DNA from: Paulinella micropora
Lineage: Eukaryota; Cercozoa; Imbricatea; Euglyphida; Paulinellidae
Direction: 5' to 3'
NCBI GenBank assembly: GCA_019918135.1
Contig: WBZZ01002626.1
Location: 18,501-82,500, forward strand
DNA length: 64,000 nucleotides
Shown: positions 53,403-62,049 of the stretch, in pieces
Layout of the letters: each line of letters starts with the position of its first letter
Numbering within the stretch: position 1 is the first letter of the stretch
Translations under genes and position numbers: made by a program
Notes under the pieces: generated by a model
Databases searched by the model: none
What the model was told of the DNA's origin: nothing
The model's input: only the letters and a program-made list of their open reading frames with translations

Positions 53403-53611
53403 CGCGCACGCCCCCTCCACCCGGCCCCGGGGGCGGGCCTGCGGCACCGGGGGAAGAAGACGCCTCTTCTCCTCCCCCGGCCGGCCGGCCGGGCCCGGGG
53501 GCTTGGCCTCTCCCTAGTGCACACGTCAATCTTCCTGAGCGCCTGGCTCTGGCCGGGGTCGGGGGGGGGGGGCTTCCCCTTTGCAGTCTGCTGGCAGCGG
53601 CCCAGTCTTGC

Positions 53612-53617
53612 TTTATT
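53612..53617 (-). terminator. Poly(A)-signal-like AATAAA (minus strand)
   Basis: TTTATT on the plus strand, overlapping the end of the zinc-finger gene, reads AATAAA in its direction. Confidence 0.35.
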
Positions 53618-54573
53618 CAGAAAACCAAGCGTGGAAAACAGGCGTGGTCGGCCGGGGGGGACGATGATCCCTCCTCGGGCGGCCTGGCGCGGACGTGGCC
53701 GCTAGCGCGAGTGCCGGGCTGCGGGGCCAAGTAGATACAGTGCACGTCTCGGAAATGCAGGTGGAGGGCCCTGGGGCTAGGGAAAGATTTGTGGCAGGCC
53801 TTGCAGTTCAGTTCAGCGAGCAGGTGGCAGGCGCCCGTCACCCACACGTCCTTGGTGAGGCCCCGACCGCACTTCACCCGTGGGTGCCGCCGGTGCCTCT
53901 CGCAAGCCACGGCGGAACAGAAGCTCTTGTGGCAGTCCGGGCACACTAAGGGTTTGGCTCGCCGGCTCCGCCGGCCGGCGCGCACCTTGTGTTCCGTCTC
54001 CAGATGGGACTTCAAGGCCTGGGGGGACTTACAGGCTCGCGAGCAGCCCGGCAGGTCGCAGCGGTAAGGGGCCTCGCGTGTGTGCAGGCGTTCGTGGCTC
54101 TGTAACGCCACCTTTTGCCGAAAGGCTCTGTCACAATGGCCGCAGCGCCACGGGCGCTTGTTCTCATGGATCAGCTGGTGGAGTTTCAGGCCGGACTTGC
54201 TAGCAAAGCTTTTATCGCACACGGTGCACCAGGCGGCCTTCGAGGCCGGCGCTGCGGACGCGTTAGCCAGCAGCAAGGGGGGAGGGGCCGGGGCTGCGAA
54301 CACGTTAGCCAGCAGCCAGGAAGGAGGGGGCGGCGCGCCGAACACGTTAGCCAGCAGCAAGGAGGGAGGGGCCGGCGCGCCGAACACGTTAGCCAGCATC
54401 AGAGAGAGAGAGAGGCCGGGGCGAGACGCTGTTTGTAATATGTCTGGCCTCTGGTTGTGTGTGGGGAGCCTGACCTCTGCCAGGACAGGGACCACCGCCT
54501 CCTCCCCCCCATGCCCGCGCGCGAACGCCTGACCCCCCGTGCGGAGGGGGGGGCGCCCCTCCCCCTGCCCCAC
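53617..54573 (-). CDS. C2H2 zinc-finger protein with 14-residue N-terminal repeats
   Basis: 318 residues. Residues about 60-110 are four copies of a 14-residue unit (LANVFGAPAPPSLL), encoded by 42-bp DNA repeats starting at 54261, 54303, 54345 and 54387. Then come five C2H2 fingers: CTVCDKSFASKSGLKLHQ, CGHCDRAFRQKVALQSH, CDLPGCSRACKSPQALKSH, CPDCHKSFCSAVACERH and CKACHKSFPSPRALHLH. A sequence-specific DNA-binding role is expected. The repeat unit may vary in number between relatives. The first 55 residues are of uncertain coding status; the ATG beginning MLANVFGAP is a credible alternative start. Confidence 0.7.
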   Translation of the reverse strand: MGQGEGRPPLRTGGQAFARGHGGEEAVVPVLAEVRLPTHNQRPDILQTASRPGLSLSLMLANVFGAPAPPSLLLANVFGAPPPPSWLLANVFAAPAPPPLLLANASAAPASKAAWCTVCDKSFASKSGLKLHQLIHENKRPWRCGHCDRAFRQKVALQSHERLHTREAPYRCDLPGCSRACKSPQALKSHLETEHKVRAGRRSRRAKPLVCPDCHKSFCSAVACERHRRHPRVKCGRGLTKDVWVTGACHLLAELNCKACHKSFPSPRALHLHFRDVHCIYLAPQPGTRASGHVRARPPEEGSSSPPADHACFPRLVF

Positions 54574-54579
54574 TCCCGC

Positions 54580-54718
54580 GGGGGGGGGGGGGGGGGGGGG
54601 TCAGGCGTCCGCCCATCCCCCGGTTGGGGAGCCGTGGTGGGCCGGGGAGCGACGACGTCCCGTCGGCGACTGCCGCCCTGGCCTGGCACCCGTCGCTGGG
54701 GGGGGGGGGGGGGGGGGG
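54580..54718. repeat. Two 21-nt G runs
   Basis: G runs at 54580-54600 and 54698-54718, the longest in the window, lie upstream of the zinc-finger gene and just past the end of the next minus-strand gene. Such runs are prone to sequencing error, so frames crossing them are not trusted. Confidence 0.7.
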
Positions 54719-54750
54719 AGTACGCTCCCTTCCTTGCACTCCCCCCGTCG

Positions 54751-55490
54751 TCAAGCAGGGTGGGCCGTCGGCTCCTCGGCCCGCGCCGGCGAGCTCGGTC
54801 TACTCCGGACGATGGACAGGACAGCCCCCTCGGCCCCTTCTTCTTCTCCCCGGGCGTGGCTGTGCGGCGAGCGGGAGAGGTGGTCCGGTAAGGTTCGTAG
54901 CCGGGGGCGCATGCGGGTCGGCACCCAGCCCAAGGGGGGAGACTCCTCGTCCCCCAGGGGAACGGGGTTGAGCTGGCGGTAGACCGTCAGCGGGGTGGTG
55001 CCGTAGTACTCGATGAGCGCCCGCAGCTTCTGCGAGTCCGTAGGGGGCGCGCTCCGAAGAGCACCGGGCCCGGGGATAGACAGACGCGGCGGGCTGGCGG
55101 GCAGCCCGGCGCCCGCGGCTGGGCCTAGCGTGGGCCTAGCGTGGGGGGCCGCCGCCAGGCTCTGGCTGGGCTGCGGCTCGGCTGCCTGGCCCGGTGCAGT
55201 AGCGCTGGACACCGTCAGGGGGTTTTGTGTCTGCCCCCCGTCGCTGGCCGCTCGGCCTTGTGCCTCTTTCCGCTCCGTTTTCTCTGGGGTTGGCACCCGT
55301 CCGGCACCGGCAACACGGTCCTTGTCTACGGTGGGGGGGAGGCCGGGGGTCGTCTGGGGGGCGCCGCGAGACGACGCCTGCCACGCCTGCACGGCCACTA
55401 GGTGAGCCCAGACAGCCGGCCCGAGGGCGGCGAGGAGGCCCAGCGCGAAAGCCCACCGCGGCGGCCGGGCCGCCGGGGCATGCGGAGTGC
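54751..55490 (-). CDS. Unknown protein with N-terminal membrane span
   Basis: The coding-like part begins with a hydrophobic stretch WAFALGLLAALGPAVWAHLV. It runs through a Pro/Thr/Ala-rich linker and ends with a compact segment SQKLRALIEYYGTTPLTVYR then QLNPVPLGDEESPPLGW. The frame stays open upstream into the next gene but reads as low complexity there, so the start is unknown. It may be a separate single-span protein or the tail of the upstream membrane protein in another frame. Confidence 0.3.
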
Positions 55491-56156
55491 CAGCAGGGGA
55501 GAGAGCCGCAGCCACGCCGCCAAATAGGCCGCACAGAGTGCGGCGGCCAGCCCCGTTACCCACAACAGGCAGTGGATCCGCGACGACATGGTCGCCAGCC
55601 GCTCGGCGCCGGGGTGGGCCTCCTCCTCGGCGCCGGGTGGGGTCCTGACCCGCCGGCGGCGGTTGGCCAGCACCAGCGCGAGTTGACGTGTTCGCAGGTA
55701 GGCACGGAGCCACAGCCGGCCGCCGTAGAGCTGGGCCGGCAGCAGAAAAGCGCCCGCTGGCCAGCCCAGCCTCGTGGCGAGGGAGGCCCCCGTGCACACG
55801 ACACACAGCGCCAGGCGCAGGGCCCGGGGGCCGTCGGGGGGTGCTTCGTCGTCGTGGCCGAAGTAAGCCAGGCCGGTGGGGTAGCGTTCCAGGCATTCGA
55901 GCCAGACGTGCCAGGCCAGCGGCAGCAGCGCGGCCCGGTACGTCCACGCCGGCTCCACGCCCGGTTCGCACCAGGGCACGAGCGCGATCGCGTGGGCCAC
56001 GTTCCACAGGCAGAGGCGCGGCAGCGCAAACGAGCCCGTCGCACGCCAGCGGCGGTCTCTGCTGCCCAGCATCAGCTGCAGGCACGACAGCCAGGCTAAG
56101 CCGCTGGCAAAGGCGAAGGAAGCTACCAGGCCCTGCCCCAGCGAGAAGCCGGACAT
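55398..56156 (-). CDS. Multi-pass membrane protein, unknown
   Basis: 252 residues, starts MSGFSLGQGLVASFAFASGL. About five or six hydrophobic segments are visible: GLVASFAFASGLAWLSCLQL, LCLWNVAHAIALVPW, AALLPLAWHVWLECL, LALCVVCTGASLATRLGW and IHCLLWVTGLAAALCAAYLA, separated by charged loops. No family recognised. Confidence 0.45.
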   Translation of the reverse strand: MSGFSLGQGLVASFAFASGLAWLSCLQLMLGSRDRRWRATGSFALPRLCLWNVAHAIALVPWCEPGVEPAWTYRAALLPLAWHVWLECLERYPTGLAYFGHDDEAPPDGPRALRLALCVVCTGASLATRLGWPAGAFLLPAQLYGGRLWLRAYLRTRQLALVLANRRRRVRTPPGAEEEAHPGAERLATMSSRIHCLLWVTGLAAALCAAYLAAWLRLSPLLALRMPRRPGRRGGLSRWASSPPSGRLSGLT

Positions 56157-56650
56157 GGGGCCCGCCGGGAGCGGCAGAGCGGAAACGGGCCGGGGGGGCT
56201 GACGTCTGTCTGTCTCTCTTTACTCAAGGTAGCTACACCGCCGTCACACGACGACCGAGCTCCGGGCGCAGAGCGCCCGGGGAGCGGGGGGGGGGCGCCT
56301 CTGGTCCGAGGTCAGGCCGCGGCGGTGGAAGGAGGGGGGCAGTGGCAGGAGTTGTGCCGGCGGAAGCCAGGGGCGAGGGAAAGGGAGAGGGGAGCAGCAG
56401 CCGCGGGCCACGCCCCCCCCCCCCGGGGACGCCGGGCGGGGACGCGCACCCCGGTGCACCACGGGCCGCCGGGGGCGGGAGGAGGGAGGCGGGGGGGGGG
56501 GGGGGGCCGCGGCGCGGCCGGGCGGTGGACGGCCGTGCCGCGGTCGCCCCTCGCCGGGCTTAGTCCCGGAGGGGGGGCAGGGGGGGGGGGGCGCCCCCCC
56601 CCCCCCCCCCCCGGGACCGCCACTACCCGCGGGCTGTATGCAGACGGACG
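56157..56650. other. GC-rich divergent intergenic region
   Basis: Between a minus-strand membrane-protein gene and a plus-strand unknown gene. It contains G runs near 56490-56507 and 56580-56591 and a C run at 56594-56612. Open frames are Pro/Arg/Gly low complexity. No gene supported. Confidence 0.4.
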
Positions 56651-57703
56651 GTGGCACCCTGCCGGAGGCCGCGCCGGCCCGTCGGCCGGGCGCCCGCCGG
56701 GGGGCGCGAGGATAGCGAGGGCGGCTGGCCCCGCTCGGCCGGCCCAGGCCCGAGCGGCGCCCAGCCCTGCCTGCCTCCGCAGCTCAGCAGCCTGACGGAG
56801 GACCTGCGAGGGGCGCTAGACTGCCTAGCCTGGCTGAGCCCGCCCTCGTGGTATGTCACGGGCGGCCTGCACGGGCTGGCGACGTACATGAGCGCCGGCG
56901 CCAAGGCTTCGGGGGCCGCGGCCTTGGTCTCCTACGAGTGCGTAGCCCGCGAGCCCCTGCGCTACCTCCCCACCGTCAGCGCGGCCGTGGAGACGGGCAA
57001 CCTGCGCCTCGCGCGCCTGCCAGAAGGAGAGTGCGGCTTGGGGGCGCGTTGCCTGGCCGTGAGAACGGCGTGGCCACTCCCCCCGGCCCACGGTGCGCCC
57101 GGCGGGCACGCTGGCTCCCTGCCCGGCTCCACGCCGCTGCTGCGCAGCCTGTCCGAGGCCGAGCTCTGCTTGTATTCACAATAAGAAGATTTCGTGCTCA
57201 AGAACAGGCTCCACACCACCCCCCTGCCCGCTAGGCTCCTGTGCCTGGAGCGGGCCTGGAAGGACGTGGGGGTGTACGTCAAGAACATGCGCACCGCCAT
57301 GCATTGCCTGCGCTCTATCCTGAACAGGCCCCCGCGCCCCTGTGTGCTGTGCCTCCGCGACCTCAGCGTCCGCTGGCTCGGGTACTGTGCGTCCGGCCTA
57401 GTGCGCGTTTCGCCTGAGAGGCTGCTGCAGGGGTCCCTGCTGCGCACGGACGCGGCCGGCCGGCCGGTGGACTACCTGGGCAGCGCCGTGCTCGCGCCGC
57501 CCGCGGACGTCTGGACCGGGCTGGTGGGTGCCGTCGTGAAGCCCTGCCTCGAGCAGTTGGGCTGGCGGGCGCACCACGTGGCGCAGCCAGGGGGGAGTGC
57601 GTGTTCGCTGTACTACCTGGACCAGAGCAGGCTGGAAGTGAAGAGACAGCAGGGGCCCGGCCCGGGCCGGGAGGGGGGAGGGGGCAGGCCGGGCCGAACC
57701 TAA
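56651..57703 (+). pseudogene. Unknown protein
   Basis: After a low-complexity leader the coding-like part starts LSSLTEDLRGALDCLAWLSP and includes GLHGLATYMSAGAKASGAAA. A second part follows: LHTTPLPARLLCLERAWKDV, NMRTAMHCLRSILNRPPRP and GSAVLAPPADVWTGLVGAVV. It ends in a Gly-rich tail with AATAAA directly at the stop (57702). It looks interrupted about once. No family recognised. Confidence 0.35.
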
Positions 57704-57718
57704 TAAAACTCTTCGTCG

Positions 57719-58786
57719 TCACTGCCGTCTGTCCGTTCCTGGTCCGAGTCGCTGTGCACCAGCAAGCGCATCGAACTCATGCGCCGGACGATCGCGTTCG
57801 GGCTGAGCGGGGGAAGCGCACGCGGACTCTTGGGTGGCGCGAGCACGCGGTCGTGCTCCAGCGACTGGAACTGCCGCCGGAGTGCGTGCCGGCGGGCTGT
57901 CCCGTGGGCACGCCCTCGGACGCGGGCCCCCCGGCGGACCGCCTGGCCGGCGGAGCCACCGGCGGGCGGGGGGGCGCGCGCCGGCCGGTGGGGAGTGGGC
58001 CGGGGGCCGGCGGGGTGACCGGGGGCGGCCGGCGGGCGCCGGGGGGGGGGCGGACGTCCGGGGGGGCAGGGCGGGGAGTTCCCCGGGCGGCGGGGACGCC
58101 CGGGGAGTTGGTGTGAGCGCGGCGGTGGACGGCCGGCCGGCCGCCGCGGGCGGTGCGGGCTCGCCGCCGGCGGTGGGCGACGGCTCGCCGCCGGCCGTAG
58201 ACGACGGGTGGCCGCCGGCCGTAGACAACGGCTCGCCGCCGGCGGTGGGCGGGGCGGGCGCGGTGGCGGGCGACGGCTCGCCGGCGGTCGCCCGGTGGCC
58301 GCCGGCGGGGGCGGGCGCGGCGGCGGACGACGGTTCGCCGCCGGTGACGGACGGCCGGCCCCCGCCGGCGGCGCAGTCCCGCATGCCGGTCGAGCGCAGC
58401 AACGCTAACCAAGCGTAGTGTGAGTTCAGCCGCCGCGGCCCCTCCGCACCGCTGGCGGGGTAGGTCTGCAAGGCCAGGGTCGCGGTCGGGCGGCCCCCGG
58501 CGCTGGACCTCAGGCGGATGCAGTCCAGCTCCGGTTGGCCGAGCAGCGTGAGCTCCCGCTGGTAGTACACGAGCTTGAGGCCCGCGGGCAGGGCGCGGGG
58601 GGGGGGGGACACTCCGCGGCCCTCCGGACGCGGCGCGATCGGGTGCAACGGGTAGCCCCAGGGGATCCTGTCAGTGACAGCTTTGGTGCTCGCTTCATGG
58701 CACAGCACCAGAAAACCCGGGTACACAAACATGCGCACACGCCAGGTGCCGCGCAGTGACGGGACCCCCTCCCAGGACACGTCCAC
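57719..58786 (-). CDS. PH-like domain followed by Pro/Ala/Gly repeat tail
   Basis: The first 130 residues (MDVSWEGVPSLRGTWRVRMF, then VYPGFLVLCHEAS, GLKLVYYQRELTLLGQPELD and SHYAWLALLRS) follow the pattern of a pleckstrin-homology domain: a strand-rich core with a FxxPGFLVLCHE strand and a C-terminal helix. The rest is a low-complexity repeat (TAGGEPSPTAGGEP) and a basic end of doubtful coding value. It overlaps the gene to its right; see that entry for the DH-like partner. Confidence 0.3.
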   Translation of the reverse strand: MDVSWEGVPSLRGTWRVRMFVYPGFLVLCHEASTKAVTDRIPWGYPLHPIAPRPEGRGVSPPPRALPAGLKLVYYQRELTLLGQPELDCIRLRSSAGGRPTATLALQTYPASGAEGPRRLNSHYAWLALLRSTGMRDCAAGGGRPSVTGGEPSSAAAPAPAGGHRATAGEPSPATAPAPPTAGGEPLSTAGGHPSSTAGGEPSPTAGGEPAPPAAAGRPSTAALTPTPRASPPPGELPALPPRTSAPPPAPAGRPRSPRRPPAHSPPAGARPPARRWLRRPGGPPGGPRPRACPRDSPPARTPAAVPVAGARPRARATQESACASPAQPERDRPAHEFDALAGAQRLGPGTDRRQ

Positions 58787-59426
58787 GTCCCCAAAGCCCA
58801 GCAGCGTACTGCTGCCCCCCCCCGGTCAGGCTGTGCAGCTGCAGCTGTCGGGCGACCTTCTCCAGCACCTGGTCGAACAGCGCTCTCTCGTACGACTCCT
58901 GCGCGCTGAGTAGGACCTCGGCCACGCCGCTGGTGCCGGCCGTGGCCGCCGAATCGCCGAATCTCCCCGCCTCCTGGGTGCGGGACCACAGGGAGCACAA
59001 GAGCTGGATAGGGGCCGCCACGGCCCGCTCGGGGTCCAGCACGTCTTCGTTTGGTAGGAGGCAGGACAAGGGCGCTAGATGTTCTCGCCTCGCGGAGCGA
59101 GCGAGCCCCGCCCTGAGCTGCGCCGTGTGGACGTTCACGAGCGCCGACCAGGCTGCAAACTCGTGCATTCGGCCCAGCAGGCGCATGCTGAAGACACTAG
59201 ACAGGGCTGCCCAGTCGGCCGGGGCCGGCCCCTGTACCAGCAGCACGTCCTGGGCTATTACCTGCAGGGCGGACAGCAGGCTCGCCAGCTGGGACACGAG
59301 TTGACCGGCCTGCTGGCCGTCCTCGTACTGGCGCCAGACCTGCAGGTGCAACCGAGTCAGGACCGGTATCTCCTGCAGCGCCTCGGTGGCCCACGCGCGG
59401 AGCTGTTCCAAGAGGCGCTGCGACAT
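58695..59426 (-). CDS. Helical protein, possibly DH (RhoGEF)-like
   Basis: About 225 credible residues, mostly helical: MSQRLLEQLRAWATEALQEI, HLQVWRQYEDGQQAGQLVSQ, MHEFAAWSALVNVHTAQLRA and LAPLSCLLPNEDVLDPERAV then APIQLLCSLWSRTQEAG. The order of helices and the LxxLLxxPxxxxxxxxxxL-type segment loosely follow Dbl-homology domains, which activate Rho GTPases. A PH-like domain on the same strand directly after it would fit, since DH and PH usually come as a pair. Weak; other helical folds are possible. Confidence 0.3.
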   Translation of the reverse strand: MSQRLLEQLRAWATEALQEIPVLTRLHLQVWRQYEDGQQAGQLVSQLASLLSALQVIAQDVLLVQGPAPADWAALSSVFSMRLLGRMHEFAAWSALVNVHTAQLRAGLARSARREHLAPLSCLLPNEDVLDPERAVAAPIQLLCSLWSRTQEAGRFGDSAATAGTSGVAEVLLSAQESYERALFDQVLEKVARQLQLHSLTGGGQQYAAGLWGRGRVLGGGPVTARHLACAHVCVPGFSGAVP

Positions 59427-59859
59427 GCGGCGCGCCGTTTATGAACAGGGACACCGGGTGGAAGAAAGGGGGGGGGGAGGAAAGACCGGGGGAGGGGTGG
59501 CAGTGCTTCCTGCCCCAGGGGAGAGCGGGAGGAGGGGGGAGGGGGCCGCGCCCTCTCCTCTCGGCCGACCCCGCACGCGGCCGCCGTCGGGGACGGGAGA
59601 GAGGAGCCCCGGGCGGAAGGAAGGCCAGGGGGGGGAGGGCGGTTCGCGCCACCCCGCCAGGGTCATCCACCACCCGGCCGGCGCCGGCGAAGACGACGAC
59701 CACTTCAGCCGGCACCCGAGTCGACCAGAGCCTCACTTTCTTTACTAAGCCGGCTCACGCTCGCACACCCCCCCCCCCCCCCCCTCTCTTCACCTCTTAG
59801 GTTGCCCAGTCGTCGTGAGTTCTGAAGCGCCCCGCTGCGGTCTGAGAGCTACCGGGAAC
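59427..59859. other. GC-rich intergenic region with 17-nt C run
   Basis: Contains the C run 59768-59784 and several shorter G runs. Open frames are low complexity on both strands. It probably holds the promoter of the minus-strand DH-like gene and the 3' end of the LRR gene. Confidence 0.4.
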
Positions 59860-61800
59860 CTAAACTGGGGTCTCGATCCGCCGAGGACAGTCAACCACTT
59901 CGAGCGAGTAAGAATCCGTTACCGGGGGCGGGTGCAGGGGCAGCCCGTCCAGCCAGGCCAATTCGCGGCACCTGCGGAAAACTAGGCGCATTCTCGTCCT
60001 TGGCCCGGCCTCCCCGGGGGCAGGAAACCGTACTCTCTGGAGTGCAGCACAGTCTGTCACCGTGAGCGTGAGCTCCAGAAGGCCGGGGGGCACGACTATT
60101 TCTTGTAGGAGGGGACACCGTGAGAGCCGGAGCTCGAGCCTGCGACCCTCTGAGCCGCCCGACCAGCGCAGGTACTTAAAGGTGTCGCACCCGTCCAAAG
60201 TCAGCTCCACGTCGCACCGGCCTGGCACACGGAATTCAGTCAAGGCCTGGCAGCGCCTAAATTCGCAGCTGGCCCGGGAGCACTCTAGCCGCTCGGGCAG
60301 GCGGCAGTTTTGGAAGGCTTTGCAGCTGTCGACGCGGATTTCCAGAAATGTTCCCACGGTTGACAACAGGGGCAGTGCTAGCTCGTGCAGTTGTTCGCAT
60401 TGCCGCGCGACGAGCTGTAGCCCCCCGCCTACCCAGGTTAGCTTCGGCACTTGCAGTGGGCTCCGAACGGTTTGGCAGGCTTGCAGCGTCAGGGCCAGGC
60501 CCCCCGCACACTCCCGCAGCTCTGGCAGACGGAACTCGAACCCGGGCGAGGCGGGCCCCGCAGCACTCTGGAAACACCGACCAAAGGTGCACACCAGGTC
60601 TCCAGTGACCCGCTGCAGTCCCCGCCAGGTGACCGCCTGCAGTTCGTCGCACTTTTTGACGTCGAGGCGGACCCGGCCCGCAGTCGCCGCGCTGTGTAGG
60701 ACCAGGCTTTGCAGTGAACATTCGTCGGCCAGCAGCTTCAGGTCTCCGCCGCCTAGCCTCACTGTTAAGGGTCGGGCTAGTCCGGCCAGTCTAGACAGGC
60801 GCAGGTCTACGGGCTGTGGCCCGGTGGCGCCGGTGGAGGTGTCAATGACGCGCAGGCGGTCGCACCCAGCGAAGAGGAAAACCAGCGCCACGGGCTCCTT
60901 ACCCGCGCCGGGCCGCTGTGTAAAGGAGAACTTTTCCAGCGCGGGGAAGTAACGAACAAGTATCTGCGGGCTTACTCTGCTGGCCGTTTCTTTCCCCGAG
61001 CAGTCTATCTGCGACAGGCTCAGCTCTTGCAAGTGTTGGCCCCACTGGAGATTCAGCTGTCTGTGCTTGTTTAGCTCTAAGGAGAACCCCCGGAGGAACA
61101 GCCGGTTGATGACGCGGTGTCCCTCCTCCGTGGACCGCAGCAGGGGAAAACGCCACAGGTTGTCTTCCGTCAGGGTGACGACCTCGTGGCTCGCGGTCTG
61201 CCCGGCCAGGGACACCACTAGCTCGATAGCTCCTGCCTGTCCCGTCACGGGCCCGGCGGAGGGGCCGGGTGAGAGGCACTGGACGGCATCCTCCAGGGCC
61301 TGCCAGTAGCGCCGGGGGACAGCCTTCCGCTGGTCCTCGCTTAGTCCTTGCACCTCGGCCACGCTAGGCACCGGCAAACAGGAGAAGTTCAGGAGGCCCT
61401 CGGTCCGCAGCCCGCGCGCGGCCAGCTCCCACGCGCGCCGCTCGTCCGTGGCGGGGCTCCCCCGGCCCGTGCGAGCACAGACCTGGTGGACCCAGTGGCT
61501 TAGGTTCGACAGTATCTCAGCCAGGGGCTCGCGGCCCGCCCGTCCGTCGCCTGGGGCGGGTCGCTGCCAGTGGTACCAGAGCAGGCACGCCAGGAGCAGG
61601 GCCCGCCGCTGGTTGGCCTCGCGCTCGTGGGCGAGCCAGTCGGGGCACACACAGCAGGCCGCCGGGCGGTCGCGCCCGCCGAGGTAGGCCAGCCAGGGGT
61701 ACGACGGTGGTGGCGACCTCGCGGCAGCCCCAGTGGTCCGCCCGGCTGCGTGGCCGGGGGTCGGCCCTCGCCAACTCGCCATCCACCGCACTTTGTCCAA
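59860..61800 (-). CDS. Leucine-rich-repeat protein 1
   Basis: 646 residues, intact. The N-terminal 250 residues include a Cys-containing stretch (ACCVCPDWLAHERE) and helices. From about residue 260 onward there are irregular LRR-like units of about 22-25 residues (LTWVGGGLQLVARQCEQLHE, LPLLSTVGTFLEIRVDSCKA, ELTLDGCDTFKYLRWSG, LELRLSRCPLLQEIVVP, TLTVTDCAALQRVRFPAPGE). This is the ladder pattern of protein-binding LRRs. The gene to the right is a tandem paralogue in the same orientation. Probably a host-interaction or ligand-binding protein; no named family. Confidence 0.55.
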   Translation of the reverse strand: MDKVRWMASWRGPTPGHAAGRTTGAAARSPPPSYPWLAYLGGRDRPAACCVCPDWLAHEREANQRRALLLACLLWYHWQRPAPGDGRAGREPLAEILSNLSHWVHQVCARTGRGSPATDERRAWELAARGLRTEGLLNFSCLPVPSVAEVQGLSEDQRKAVPRRYWQALEDAVQCLSPGPSAGPVTGQAGAIELVVSLAGQTASHEVVTLTEDNLWRFPLLRSTEEGHRVINRLFLRGFSLELNKHRQLNLQWGQHLQELSLSQIDCSGKETASRVSPQILVRYFPALEKFSFTQRPGAGKEPVALVFLFAGCDRLRVIDTSTGATGPQPVDLRLSRLAGLARPLTVRLGGGDLKLLADECSLQSLVLHSAATAGRVRLDVKKCDELQAVTWRGLQRVTGDLVCTFGRCFQSAAGPASPGFEFRLPELRECAGGLALTLQACQTVRSPLQVPKLTWVGGGLQLVARQCEQLHELALPLLSTVGTFLEIRVDSCKAFQNCRLPERLECSRASCEFRRCQALTEFRVPGRCDVELTLDGCDTFKYLRWSGGSEGRRLELRLSRCPLLQEIVVPPGLLELTLTVTDCAALQRVRFPAPGEAGPRTRMRLVFRRCRELAWLDGLPLHPPPVTDSYSLEVVDCPRRIETPV

Positions 61801-62049
61801 CTACCTGGCTCGGCAGAGAGCTCGGCCGGCGCCCGCTGGGCCCGGGCGGGGAGGGGGTGAGGGAAAGAAGGGACAGCTCCCGGGGGGAGGGGGGGGGGGG
61901 AGAAGAAGCGACTCCCCTCCTCCCCGGAGCGGCCCCCCCCCGCAGCACGACGGGATCCTCCGGCGCCCGTCCCAAACCAGTGCTTTCCTGGCTTTACTGA
62001 ACCGGTTCGTAGCCCGCCCGGTTGTCCAGGGACGGGGTTTTCTTAGCCT
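61801..62049. other. Short GC-rich spacer between LRR paralogues
   Basis: Contains G and C runs around 61887 and 61930. No gene seen. Confidence 0.35.
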
